From Hyphomonas sp. (GTDB lineage: Bacteria; Pseudomonadota; Alphaproteobacteria; Caulobacterales; Hyphomonadaceae), in contig NZ_JAGYJH010000001.1 of assembly GCF_018402285.1 (NCBI RefSeq), positions 147,589 to 182,520 on the forward strand: DNA of 34,932 nt, written 5' to 3'. The notes below the pieces were generated by a model. That model saw only the letters and a program-made list of their open reading frames with translations, was not told where the DNA came from and did no database searches. A program made the translations under genes and the position numbers. Every line of letters begins with the position of its first letter. Position 1 is the first letter of the stretch. Below, piece after piece: positions 22,835-32,367 of the stretch.

Positions 22835-23536
22835 ATGCCTGACCCTTATCTGCCCCAAGAGCACCATTTCATGCACCGCGTCGGCTGGCTGCGGGCGACC
22901 GTTCTGGGGGCCAATGACGGGATCGTTTCGACCGCCAGCCTGGTGATCGGGGTGGCCGCTGCGGCCGCGTCTGCGGGGGAGATCCTGGTGGCGGGGATGG
23001 CAGGGCTGGTGGCCGGGGCCATGTCGATGGCGGCGGGGGAGTATGTCTCGGTCAGCTCCCAGTCGGATACCGAGAGGGCGGACCTGGAAACCGAGCGCAA
23101 GGCGCTGCACAAATTTCCGGAAGAGGAACTCGAAGAGCTCGCCCTCATCTATATGGAACGCGGCGTGGAGCCGGAGACGGCCCGGGCCGTGGCCGCGCAG
23201 CTTTCGCGCAAGGACGCGCTGGGCGCCCATGCCCGGGACGAACTTGGCATGCATGAGATGGTTGCCGCGCGGCCCATTCAGGCCGCCGTGAGCTCGGCAG
23301 CGAGCTTTTCCATCGGCGCGGCCCTGCCGCTGATGGCGGCGGTGCTGTCACCGGCAGAGCTTCTGACGCCGGTCGTCGCAGGTGTCTCCCTCATCAGCCT
23401 GGCGGTCCTTGGCTGGCTGTCGGCGAGCGCCGGGGGGGCGGGCAAGACGCGGGCCGTGATCCGGGTCGTGTTCTGGGGGGCGGCAGCGATGCTCGTAACC
23501 GGACTGATCGGCGCGGCGTTCGGGACGGTGGTCTAG
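22835..23536 (+). CDS. VIT1/CCC1-family metal ion transporter
   Basis: A 233-residue membrane protein of the vacuolar iron transporter family. The N-terminus HRVGWLRATVLGANDGIVSTASLVIGVAAA and the AGAMSMAAGEYVSVSSQSDTERADLE region are hallmark segments. The polar middle with many Glu/Asp (about 75-125) corresponds to the metal-binding cytosolic helix pair, and three more helices follow. In plants and yeast the family moves Fe2+/Mn2+ out of the cytosol; bacterial members are inferred to export or sequester the same ions. It stands alone, with about 80 bp to the sirtuin gene. Confidence 0.9.
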   Translation: MPDPYLPQEHHFMHRVGWLRATVLGANDGIVSTASLVIGVAAAAASAGEILVAGMAGLVAGAMSMAAGEYVSVSSQSDTERADLETERKALHKFPEEELEELALIYMERGVEPETARAVAAQLSRKDALGAHARDELGMHEMVAARPIQAAVSSAASFSIGAALPLMAAVLSPAELLTPVVAGVSLISLAVLGWLSASAGGAGKTRAVIRVVFWGAAAMLVTGLIGAAFGTVV

Positions 23537-23617
23537 CCGCGCTCAAGACCGGCACAGGGGCATATGTGACGGTTTGTACGTCTGGAAGCACGGGCCAAAT
23601 AGTGTAGCTTCACAGGC

Positions 23618-24367
23618 ATGACAGAGACCTATGCAGACAACCTCGCCCAGCTGATCCGCAATGCCCACCGCGTTGTTGTGTTTACCGGCGCGGGCATTTC
23701 GACCGAAAGCGGCATTCCCGATTTCCGCTCGCCTGGCGGCGTGTGGAGCAAGATGAAACCCATCATGTTCCAGGACTTCGTGGCCTCGCGCGATGCGCGC
23801 CGGGAGGCCTGGACGCGCGTGTTCAATCGCACCGCCGGCTGGACCGGCGCCTCGCCGAATGCCGGGCATTTTGCCGTGGCGCAACTCGTTGAGGCGGGCA
23901 AGGTGACCAGCGTGATCACGCAGAATGTGGACAATCTTCACCAGGATTCCGGCGTGCCCGACAACAAGGTGATCGAGGTGCACGGCAATGCGAGCTATGC
24001 CAAATGCCTGACCTGCGGGAAGCGGTATGAGCTTGAAGCGCTGCGCCATCACTGGGAAGCGGATGAAGACATCACTTGCATGTTCTGCACCGGCCTTGTG
24101 AAGACCGCGACGATTTCCTTTGGCCAGGCGATGCCCGAAGACGAGATGGCGCGGGCGACCGAGGAGGCGCTGCTGGCAGACCTCTTCCTGGTGCTTGGCT
24201 CATCGCTGGTTGTGTATCCGGCGGCCAGCCTGCCGCTGGTGGCCAAGAAAGCCGGATCAGACCTCGCCATCGTCAACCGGGAACCGACCGAACAGGATCC
24301 CTATGCAGACCTTGTGCTGAATACCGATATAGGGCCGTTGATGAATGCGGTGATGAGGCGGCTTTAG
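23618..24367 (+). CDS. cobB: Sir2-family NAD-dependent protein deacylase
   Basis: A 249-residue sirtuin. It has GAGISTESGIPDFRS (24-38), TQNVDNLHQDSG (101-112) and the catalytic His122 in EVHGN. Zinc-binding cysteines are at 130/133 and 154/157 (CLTC and CMFC), and LGSSLVVYPAASLP completes the fold. Sirtuins remove acyl groups from lysine using NAD. The stretch after GVW lacks the Tyr/Arg pair of desuccinylating class III sirtuins, which suggests a plain deacetylase; that is inference. ATG 23618 starts at the family N-terminus and the gene is probably its own unit. Confidence 0.93.
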   Translation: MTETYADNLAQLIRNAHRVVVFTGAGISTESGIPDFRSPGGVWSKMKPIMFQDFVASRDARREAWTRVFNRTAGWTGASPNAGHFAVAQLVEAGKVTSVITQNVDNLHQDSGVPDNKVIEVHGNASYAKCLTCGKRYELEALRHHWEADEDITCMFCTGLVKTATISFGQAMPEDEMARATEEALLADLFLVLGSSLVVYPAASLPLVAKKAGSDLAIVNREPTEQDPYADLVLNTDIGPLMNAVMRRL

Positions 24368-24518
24368 GTAACGCGCAGCACGAATGGCGGGACGCTGCGG
24401 ACGCTGGCCGGTTTGTTCGCCAAAATCCGGTGTCAGGTCAAAGCCAGATTGGCGCGGGGGCGCCGGCCTCCCTGACCTCTTCTTGGGGCGTCTGCAATGC
24501 AAACGCTGATCCTGCGCA

Positions 24519-24543
24519 GCCTCTCCCGCTGGGCGGGAGAGGC
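24519..24543. terminator. Perfect hairpin between the sirtuin and protease genes
   Basis: GCCTCTCCCGC (24519-24529) pairs exactly with GCGGGAGAGGC (24533-24543) around a three-base loop. It lies 10 bp beyond the protease stop and could terminate the leftward protease gene, but has no T run. It also resembles a CTCTCCC-type palindrome that often recurs in high-GC alphaproteobacterial genomes, so it may be a dispersed element. Confidence 0.5.
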
Positions 24544-24553
24544 GCAAGAGGCG

Positions 24554-26011
<1,458 letters not shown>

Positions 26012-26118
26012 GGCTCTATTGCGGAGCGAATTATGGCGCAATCGCGCCCGCATGACATTTCAGACAGGTCAAGTCGCCGCAGGCAACCGGCGAGGGCCCC
26101 TGCGGCGGCCGATGGCCA

Positions 26119-27564
26119 TCAGCCTGCATCCTGTTCTGCCTGGCGCAGTTTCAGCTTTTCGAGATTGTCGGCATGGCTCTCGCGGCTGATCCGGTAGAAG
26201 CTGATACAGATGAGCATCAGGGTCCAGGCCGTGATCAGGGTGAGGCCGTAGCCCCAGCCGAGCATGCGAATCTCTTCCGGCGTGGCCGCGTCAACGCCCC
26301 CGCCCTGGGAGAGGCCGGCGACGGCGAGTACCATAGAGGCCGTGATGACGCCGGCGCCTTGGGAGAGTTTGCGGATGAAGCTGATGCCGGCAAAGAAGAT
26401 GCCTTCAGAGCGCCGGCCGGTCTGCAGCTCTGAATCTTCCACGATGTCAGCCACCATGGAGCCGAGCAGCATCTGCGTGGCGATGATGAGGGAGAGATCG
26501 AAGATCGTGATCGAGATGATGAAGAGGAAGAGTTCATCCGAGCCGTTGGGCGGCAGGAGACCGAAGAGGCGCAGGAACACCGGAAGCGGCGCGATGGTGA
26601 AGGCGAGCGCGCCGATGGTCATCGCGCCGCGCTTCTTGCCGAACGTCTTTCCGACGAGCGGCGCGATGATCAGGGCAAGGATGGCCGAGATGTAGACGCC
26701 CATGGTGAGGTTGGCGATCTGGGTGTTGTCGAATTCCCAGAAGATCGTGTTGATATACTGGTTGAGGGTCGCCGAGATGCCCGTGGCGATCAGGCCGCAG
26801 AGGGTGGCGATGAAGAGCGCGCGGAAGGACGGGTTGGAGATCGTCTCGAAGATCTCGCTGAAGATCTTTCCGAGCGTCAGGTTGCGCGCGGGCGGGGCAG
26901 CCTTGAGATTCGGGATGTGGCTGTGGGTGCCGAGCGCGCAGATAGCGACGCAGGTGAAGATGCAGACGGCCGCAATCGTGCCATAGGTTTTCCAGCCGTC
27001 TATGTTGAAGACCCCGACCGGGATTTCCTCCGTGGGCACCAGGAGGAAACGGAAGAGCAGGATCTGGATCGTCAGGCCGCCGAACCAGCCGAAGAAATAG
27101 CGCAGCGACATCAGCGACGTGCGCTCGTCATAGTCGGAGGTCAGCTCGGCGGAGAGGGCGGAGCTGGGCACGTCATAGAAGGTGAAGCTGAGGCGGACGA
27201 GGATGGTGGTGGCGACGAGCCAGGGGAAGAGGTCGTTGCCGGTCATCCCTTCGGGCGGGTTCCAGGTGAGGAAGTAGGTGACGGCCGTGGGGATCAGCGC
27301 GGCATACATGAACGGGTGGCGGCGCCCGAACCGGGTGCGCATATTGTCCGACCAGTAGCCGACGACGGGGTCTGAAACCGCGTCGATGACCAGCGCCATC
27401 AGGAGCGCGACGCCGACAAGGCCGGCATCGACGCCCATGATGTTGCTGTAGAAGAACAACAGGGCATAGTCGAAGCCGTTGTTCTTGATGCCATCCGCCG
27501 CGCCGCCGATACCGAACGACACGCGCGTGAACAGGCCCGGCTTACCGGACTGGGTCACCGCCAT
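26119..27564 (-). CDS. GPH-family sugar:cation symporter (MFS)
   Basis: A 481-residue polytopic membrane protein with 12 expected helices. The opening FGIGGAADGIKNNGFDYALLFFYS and the D-P-V-V-G-Y-W-S-D motif followed by RTRFGRRHPF are signature sequences of the GPH (glycoside-pentoside-hexuronide) group. These symporters take up sugars or related solutes with protons or sodium; substrate is not readable. It is the last gene of a leftward run with the acyl-CoA dehydrogenase 40 bp upstream. The sharing of an operon with fatty-acid-type enzymes hints at a non-sugar substrate, but that is speculation. Start ATG 27564. Confidence 0.9.
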   Translation of the reverse strand: MAVTQSGKPGLFTRVSFGIGGAADGIKNNGFDYALLFFYSNIMGVDAGLVGVALLMALVIDAVSDPVVGYWSDNMRTRFGRRHPFMYAALIPTAVTYFLTWNPPEGMTGNDLFPWLVATTILVRLSFTFYDVPSSALSAELTSDYDERTSLMSLRYFFGWFGGLTIQILLFRFLLVPTEEIPVGVFNIDGWKTYGTIAAVCIFTCVAICALGTHSHIPNLKAAPPARNLTLGKIFSEIFETISNPSFRALFIATLCGLIATGISATLNQYINTIFWEFDNTQIANLTMGVYISAILALIIAPLVGKTFGKKRGAMTIGALAFTIAPLPVFLRLFGLLPPNGSDELFLFIISITIFDLSLIIATQMLLGSMVADIVEDSELQTGRRSEGIFFAGISFIRKLSQGAGVITASMVLAVAGLSQGGGVDAATPEEIRMLGWGYGLTLITAWTLMLICISFYRISRESHADNLEKLKLRQAEQDAG

Positions 27565-27604
27565 GAATTCCTCCCCAAAATGTGGTGCGGGGTGCTTTCA
27601 GCCG

Positions 27605-28828
27605 TCAGAGACCCAGCACCATCTTTGCTATGATGTTGCGCTGGATCTCGTTGGATCCGGCGTAGATGGATGTTTTCCGGTAGTTGAAATAGCTTGGCGC
27701 CGCCGTGAGCAGGTGGTCCGGGGTCGGAGATTTTGTATTCGCGCCGGGCTCGGCGAGGGCAATGGTGTCCTGCACGAACGGGTGGGCATAGAAACCGGCC
27801 GCTTCGAGGGTCAGCTCGGTGATCTCCTGCTGGCAGTCGGAGCCCTGGTATTTCAGCATCGAGCTTTCCGGGCCGACATTCTGGCCCGCCGAGAGCGCCG
27901 AGAGGACACGCTGCTCGGTGGCGTCGATGGCTTCGATGCGCATTTCCAGCTGGGCGAGCTTGCGGGCAAAATCGGGGTTGCGGATGACCGGCTCGTCGCC
28001 GTCCATTTCCCTGGCGGCGATTTTCCTGGTCTTGCGCAGCATGTTGCGCAGGCCCGAGGCATAGGCATTGCCGCGCTCGAATTCGAGCAGGTATTTGGCG
28101 TAGGTCCAGCCCTTGTTCTCTTCACCGATGAGGGCGTCCCTGATCTTGACGCGGACATTCTCGAAGAAGACCTGGTTGATCTCGTGCTGGCCTTCGGCCG
28201 GACCGTCGAGGGTGGGCAGCGCGCGCACGGTGATACCCGGCAGGTTCATCGGGAAGACGATGAAGCTGATGCCTTCCTGGGGCTTGCCTTCCTTGGATGT
28301 GCGCACAAGGCAGAAGATCATGTCGGCCCATTGGGCGAGCGTAGTCCAGATCTTGGAGCCGTTGAGGACATATTCGTCGCCCTCGCGCACCGCGCTCATC
28401 TGCAGGCCGGCAAGGTCTGAGCCTGCGCCGGGTTCAGAATAGCCCTGGCACCACCAGACATCGGAGGAGAGAATTTTGGGAAGGTGTTCCTTCTTCTGCG
28501 CCTCATTGCCGAAGGCCATGATGACCGGGGCCACCATGGAGACACCGAAGGGGGCGACGTTGGGGGTGCCCGCGCCGGAGAGCTCGGCGTGCAGGATGTG
28601 GCGCTGGGTGGCGGTCAGACCCGGGCCGCCATGTTCCCTGGGCCAGTTGGGCGCAATCCAGCCTTTGGCCGCGAGCTTCTTCTGCCACGCCACCTGGCTT
28701 GGCTTGTCGACATAGCCATTCTTGGTGAGCGCCATTCTGGCGCGCAGGCCGGCATCGAAGTTTTCCGCGATCCAGTCGCGCACTTCCTGCTGGAATTTGA
28801 GATCGGCCGGCGAAAGAGAAAGATCCAT
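27605..28828 (-). CDS. Acyl-CoA dehydrogenase, long-chain/steroid-type
   Basis: A 407-residue FAD enzyme. The FAD/substrate motifs CQGYSEPGAGSDLAGLQ and KIWTTLAQWADMIFCLVR and the C-terminal YAGSNEIQRNIIAKMVLGL are present. The MCAD catalytic glutamate position in Y-E-G-T-N-E is Ala here (YAGSNE). A glutamate at about residue 251 in LLEFERGNAY could serve as base instead, as in IVD and LCAD-type and FadE26-like enzymes; this is inference. It likely oxidises a bulky or branched acyl-CoA rather than a simple fatty one. It starts 14 bp downstream of the ABM gene and is followed by the MFS gene. Confidence 0.9.
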   Translation of the reverse strand: MDLSLSPADLKFQQEVRDWIAENFDAGLRARMALTKNGYVDKPSQVAWQKKLAAKGWIAPNWPREHGGPGLTATQRHILHAELSGAGTPNVAPFGVSMVAPVIMAFGNEAQKKEHLPKILSSDVWWCQGYSEPGAGSDLAGLQMSAVREGDEYVLNGSKIWTTLAQWADMIFCLVRTSKEGKPQEGISFIVFPMNLPGITVRALPTLDGPAEGQHEINQVFFENVRVKIRDALIGEENKGWTYAKYLLEFERGNAYASGLRNMLRKTRKIAAREMDGDEPVIRNPDFARKLAQLEMRIEAIDATEQRVLSALSAGQNVGPESSMLKYQGSDCQQEITELTLEAAGFYAHPFVQDTIALAEPGANTKSPTPDHLLTAAPSYFNYRKTSIYAGSNEIQRNIIAKMVLGL

Positions 28829-28842
28829 GACCGCCGCTCCGC

Positions 28843-29133
28843 TTATTCGACGATGTCGTAATACTGGACGTCCGGCGCGCCCGCGAGGACGGCGCCGAGC
28901 TTGGGACCGGCGGCCTTGAAATACTCGGTCTGGCCGTGGGACTTCAGAGCCTCAGCGGAGGCATACTGTTCCATGAAGATGTATTCGGTGGAGGACCCCT
29001 TGGTCTTGTAGAGCTGATAGGTGAGGCAGCCGGGCTCGTTCGCCTTGACCTTAGCCATCAGGTCCTTGGCGACCTGTTCAAACTCGGCCTGCTTGCCATC
29101 CTGGATTTTCAGTTTTGCGACTACGCCGATCAT
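28843..29133 (-). CDS. Antibiotic biosynthesis monooxygenase (ABM/YgiN-like) domain protein
   Basis: A 96-residue single ABM domain with ferredoxin-like fold. The start VVAKLKIQDGKQAEFEQV, the central NEPGCLTYQLYKTKGSS and EYIFMEQYASAEALKSH match the family pattern. Members are cofactor-free oxygenases or dimeric ligand-binding proteins acting on quinones and aromatic rings. It is the first gene of a leftward operon: an acyl-CoA dehydrogenase begins 14 bp downstream and a GPH symporter follows. An ATG at 29133 has a GGAGGA site at a suitable distance. It diverges from the polysaccharide genes, with about 190 bp between starts. Confidence 0.88.
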   Translation of the reverse strand: MIGVVAKLKIQDGKQAEFEQVAKDLMAKVKANEPGCLTYQLYKTKGSSTEYIFMEQYASAEALKSHGQTEYFKAAGPKLGAVLAGAPDVQYYDIVE

Positions 29134-29320
29134 CGTTTCCTCCGAAGATTATCGTTCTTCGCTACACTATGGAGTCCCCGGCCGTCGGCAAGCCTTTCGC
29201 TAGGTCAGCCCGCGGGGATTTGATCCAGTTTCGTATGGTCCACGGGTAGTTTCAGCTGGGAGACTTGCTAAGTAGCGTATTATTCAGGGTGGAATAGAAA
29301 TTGCTCCGCGAGTCGCGACC

Positions 29321-30373
29321 ATGAACCGTTCAACGCGCGAACCCCCTATGCTCAGGAAGATAAATACGTCGACTTTCAAGCGGCTACCCCTGGGTGTTGA
29401 ACCGGCAGCGCTGCTGGCGGTGATCCCCGCCCTGAACGAGGCGCGCCATATTGAAACATGTATCCGCTCCCTGATGGAGGGCAGCCCCCTGCTGCGGCTC
29501 GTTCCGCTGGTCGTGGCAGATGGCGGCAGCACCGACGATACGGTGAAGATCGTCAAAAGCCTGATGGTCGAATATCCCAACCTGCATCTTATCGTGAACC
29601 CGAAGCGGCTTCAGTCGGCCGCCATTAACCTTGCCGTCGCCACAAAGGCCACGCCGGACACACGCTGGCTTATCCGCTGTGATGCCCATTCCATCTATCC
29701 GCAGAATTTCATCCTGCATGTCGTTGAAGCGCTGCAGCGCACCGGGGCAGCTTCGGTTGTCATTCCGATGGACGCCGTTGGGGAGACCTGTTTCGAGAAG
29801 GCCAATGCCTGGGTTGTCGACACGCTGCTGGGGTCGGGCGGCTCGCACCATCGCGGCGGGAACCAGTCACGATATGTCGATCATGGCCATCATGCCGGCT
29901 TTGACATCATCTGGTTCCGGTCGACCGGTGGATATGACGAGAGCTTCTCCCATAATGAAGACGCCGAATATGATTACCGCGTCGGGCGCGCAGGCGGCAA
30001 GATCTGGCTCGATGCCGATATCCGGATCGAATACGTCCCCCGCGGCTCGGTCCGGGCGCTTGCCCGGCAGTATTTCAACTATGGCAAGGGCCGGGCGAAG
30101 AATGCCCGCAAGAACAATGTCGGGCTGAAACTGCGCCAGGCAGCGCCGCTGTTCGTGCTGGCGGCCTGTGTGCTGGGTCTCGTGGGGGGGCTCTTCCAGT
30201 GGCAGGCTTTCCTGCTGCCCGCCGGCTATCTCAGCGTCCTGCTTGGCGCGTCGGTTTCCCTGGCAATGACGCACAAATCCGCGTGCGGTTTGCTGTCGGG
30301 GATTGCGGCAGGCACGATGCATCTGGCCTGGGCGAGCGGATTTGTTTGGCAAAGCGTTACCGGGAAGCGTTGA
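29321..30373 (+). CDS. Family 2 glycosyltransferase, ExoA-like
   Basis: A 350-residue inner-membrane glycosyltransferase. A GT-A domain has VIPALNEARHIETC (about 34-47), DGGSTDDT (about 67-74), RCDAHSIYP as the metal-binding DAH site and SHNEDAEYDYR as the acceptor-site region. A YGKGRAKNARKN stretch and two C-terminal hydrophobic hairpins (about 275-335) follow. This layout is that of the succinoglycan ExoA and related holdfast-type transferases, which add a sugar to a lipid-linked chain on the cytosolic face. The N-terminal 30 residues are uncertain: ATG 29348 (residue 10) is an alternative start, and neither has a good ribosome site. First gene of the polysaccharide set. Confidence 0.88.
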   Translation: MNRSTREPPMLRKINTSTFKRLPLGVEPAALLAVIPALNEARHIETCIRSLMEGSPLLRLVPLVVADGGSTDDTVKIVKSLMVEYPNLHLIVNPKRLQSAAINLAVATKATPDTRWLIRCDAHSIYPQNFILHVVEALQRTGAASVVIPMDAVGETCFEKANAWVVDTLLGSGGSHHRGGNQSRYVDHGHHAGFDIIWFRSTGGYDESFSHNEDAEYDYRVGRAGGKIWLDADIRIEYVPRGSVRALARQYFNYGKGRAKNARKNNVGLKLRQAAPLFVLAACVLGLVGGLFQWQAFLLPAGYLSVLLGASVSLAMTHKSACGLLSGIAAGTMHLAWASGFVWQSVTGKR

Positions 30374-30395
30374 ATTATCCAGCGCATTTCTTGGT

Positions 30396-30408
30396 TTAAC
30401 AAGGTTAA
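30396..30408. promoter_or_regulatory. Inverted repeat TTAAC-N3-GTTAA upstream of the phosphatase gene
   Basis: TTAAC and GTTAA form a perfect inverted repeat 30 bp before ATG 30438. It could be an operator. It resembles a CtrA box (TTAA-N7-TTAA) but its spacing is 5 rather than 7, so I do not call it one. Confidence 0.3.
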
Positions 30409-30437
30409 TCGGATAGCCTGACGGCGTCCGGGGACAA

Positions 30438-31367
30438 ATGAGTATGGCACTGACCAGAGGAAAGCTTACAGACGCGCTCAGGGCGCGGTTCGGCCAGCTC
30501 ACCCGCTCGGCCGGCGCGGCGCGCCGTAACCTGTTGTCCCATATGGGCGTTCAATCGCGCGGCGACACGGCGTCAGAGCCTGAACCGGGTGAAGATACCC
30601 CGCCCGTCCCGCAGCGTGTCACCCGCGCGCCTGAAGGGGTCTGCCTCTATGCGATTGGCGACATTCACGGCCGGATGGACCTGCTGGCGCGCCTCGTCGA
30701 GCAGATAGATGCCGACGCAGCAACGCTGCCTGAAGGCACCAAGGCGCAGATCATTTTCCTGGGCGACTATATCGACCGCGGCCTGCAATCGCGGGATGTG
30801 ATCGACTATTTCGCCAGTGGGGCGCTGGAGCGGTATGACCCGGTCTACCTGCTGGGCAATCATGAAGAAGCGTTCCTGCGGTTCCTGCAGGAAGCCGGCT
30901 TTGGCACGCAATGGACCCGCTATGGCGGCGGGGAGACACTTTATTCCTACGGCTTTGCCCCGCCCAATACCCGCGCGAGCCTCAACTCGCATGAGGAAAT
31001 GGCGAAGGTCCGCGAAGCCTGGAACAGGCTCTGGACCGATTTCCGCGACCGGCTGCCCGAGGCGCATCTGGATTTCTTCCGGTCGCTGAAGACCTACCAT
31101 GTGGCGGGCGATTATATCTTCGTACACGCCGGCCTGCGCCCCGGCCTTGGCCTGGAGGAACAGAGCCAGCGGGACATGCTTTGGATCCGCGAAGAGTTCC
31201 TCGATGATGCTGCCCCGTTCGATTATCTGGTCGTGCACGGGCATACGCCGGAAGACGCAATCCATAGGGACGACCGCAGGATCGGGCTCGATACGGGGGC
31301 CTTTCTGACAGGGCGGCTGTCTGCCGCACGGCTTTTCGGTACAGAAGTTGCTTTTCTTAACACCTGA
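30438..31367 (+). CDS. PPP-type metallophosphoesterase (protein phosphatase-like)
   Basis: A 309-residue cytosolic protein. A low-complexity N-terminus (about 1-65) rich in Arg, Glu and Pro precedes a PPP-family domain. The metal motifs are GDIHGR (74-79), GDYIDRG (109-115), GNHEE (140-144), His230 in FVHAG, and VHGHTP (266-271). These bind two metal ions for phosphoester hydrolysis in serine/threonine protein phosphatases and diadenosine tetraphosphatases. It lies 64 bp behind the glycosyltransferase and before the export lipoprotein, so a role in dephosphorylating a regulator or a sugar intermediate of this pathway is suggested by position only. The N-terminal extension is unlike the compact PrpA/ApaH size. 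Confidence 0.86.
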   Translation: MSMALTRGKLTDALRARFGQLTRSAGAARRNLLSHMGVQSRGDTASEPEPGEDTPPVPQRVTRAPEGVCLYAIGDIHGRMDLLARLVEQIDADAATLPEGTKAQIIFLGDYIDRGLQSRDVIDYFASGALERYDPVYLLGNHEEAFLRFLQEAGFGTQWTRYGGGETLYSYGFAPPNTRASLNSHEEMAKVREAWNRLWTDFRDRLPEAHLDFFRSLKTYHVAGDYIFVHAGLRPGLGLEEQSQRDMLWIREEFLDDAAPFDYLVVHGHTPEDAIHRDDRRIGLDTGAFLTGRLSAARLFGTEVAFLNT

Positions 31368-31432
31368 AATCCGGTGATTATGCGATACGGGACTCAGTCC
31401 GGCCCGTAACTGACCTCAGGAGACCCTGCTGC

Positions 31433-32020
31433 ATGCTGACGCTTCGCTCCTTTCTTGTAACCCTTGCTGTGGTATTTGCCCTGATGGTGACCGCCTGCGG
31501 GACGAGCGGCCAGACCGCCGGCGCGCGCGAGGACGGACCTGTCACACAGTCCCAGCTGGCCACCGCTTATGCCCTTGGCTCGAGCGACCGGCTGCGAGTG
31601 ACGGTTTTTGGCCATCCCGACCTTTCGGGCGAGTTCGAGGTGGATGGTTCCGGATCGATCTCGATGCCACTCATCGGCCAGATGCGCGCGATCGGCCTGT
31701 CGACCGTGGAGCTTGAAACCGCGATCGCCGAGCGCCTTTCCGATGGCTATGTGCTCAACCCCCGGGTCAGCGCGGAAGTCATCAACTACCGCCCGTTCTA
31801 CATTCTTGGCGAGGTCGGCCGGCCGGGTGAGTATCCCTATACGAGCGGCCTGACGGTACAGAACGCTGTGGCCGCTGCGGGCGGGTTCACCTACCGGGCG
31901 AACAAGCGAGCCGTCTTTATCAAGAGCATCGATTCTGACCAGGAGATCGCCTACGATCTCACCCCGTCGACCGTCGTTAAACCCGGCGACACGATTCGCA
32001 TCGGCGAACGGATTTTCTGA
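31433..32020 (+). CDS. Polysaccharide export protein (Wza/BexD-type, short)
   Basis: A 195-residue predicted lipoprotein with lipobox LMVTAC (Cys22). It has a Poly_export domain (about 45-125, from YALGSSDRLRVTVFGHPDLSGEF) and an SLBB domain (about 128-190, YILGEVGRPGEYPY). It would form the periplasmic part of an export channel for the polysaccharide made by this locus. It is much shorter than E. coli Wza and has no C-terminal membrane helix, as in many alphaproteobacterial versions that rely on a separate outer-membrane partner. AGGAGA at 31418-31423 precedes ATG 31433 by nine bases. A strong terminator closes the segment. Confidence 0.9.
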   Translation: MLTLRSFLVTLAVVFALMVTACGTSGQTAGAREDGPVTQSQLATAYALGSSDRLRVTVFGHPDLSGEFEVDGSGSISMPLIGQMRAIGLSTVELETAIAERLSDGYVLNPRVSAEVINYRPFYILGEVGRPGEYPYTSGLTVQNAVAAAGGFTYRANKRAVFIKSIDSDQEIAYDLTPSTVVKPGDTIRIGERIF

Positions 32021-32049
32021 GCCGCCTTTTCCTCAACAGGATTGACCGG

Positions 32050-32078
32050 AAAGCGCCGCCACAAGCGGCGCTTTTTTT
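32050..32078 (+). terminator. Intrinsic terminator after the export gene
   Basis: AAAGCGCCGC (32050-32059) pairs exactly with GCGGCGCTTT (32065-32074) around a five-base loop (CACAA). The 3' arm runs into a T tract to 32078. It separates the export gene from exoY and its long leader. Confidence 0.93.
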
Positions 32079-32367
32079 GTGCGCTGCCCAAATTTGTGAC
32101 ATTTGTTGCATTCCATTCATGTTTAACCAATCAAAAACGATTGCGACTGCCCGGACGGGCGGCAATCTGTGCCATTATTTGACGAATACTTCACGCGTGG
32201 GGGGAAAGTTTAAGAAAGCCCTTATTTCGCAAACGCAAAAGTGGTATACGAATTGCAAACGCCAATACATGAGCTCCGCACGGTTCAGCGCTACAGGGAC
32301 TAAGGCTGAGCAAACATACTGCGGTCGGTGAGTGTAACGCGGCGTAGAATACAAAGGGGACTTATCA
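32079..32367 (+). promoter_or_regulatory. Long AT-richer leader and promoter region of the exoY-like gene
   Basis: No gene is seen in these 289 bases. A nested hairpin at 32139-32167 has outer arms GATTGC/GCAATC and inner arms GCCC/GGGC. TATACG (32245-32250) is a -10 candidate with a weak -35 (CTTATT, 32221-32226). A GGGGA ribosome site (AAGGGGA at 32354-32360) precedes ATG 32368. The base composition is lower in GC than the flanking genes. An 84-codon open frame from 32077 was judged spurious: it begins inside the terminator T tract and has no family. The hairpin may be an attenuator or simply promoter-region structure. Confidence 0.4.

Noticed and set aside
30396..30408. CtrA-type TTAA-N-TTAA site upstream of the phosphatase
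   Set aside because: The spacing is 5 rather than the expected 7 bases, so it was kept only as an inverted repeat.
32077..32331. 84-residue open frame in the exoY leader
   Set aside because: It begins inside the terminator T tract, lacks a ribosome site, has no recognised family, and overlaps the promoter candidate.
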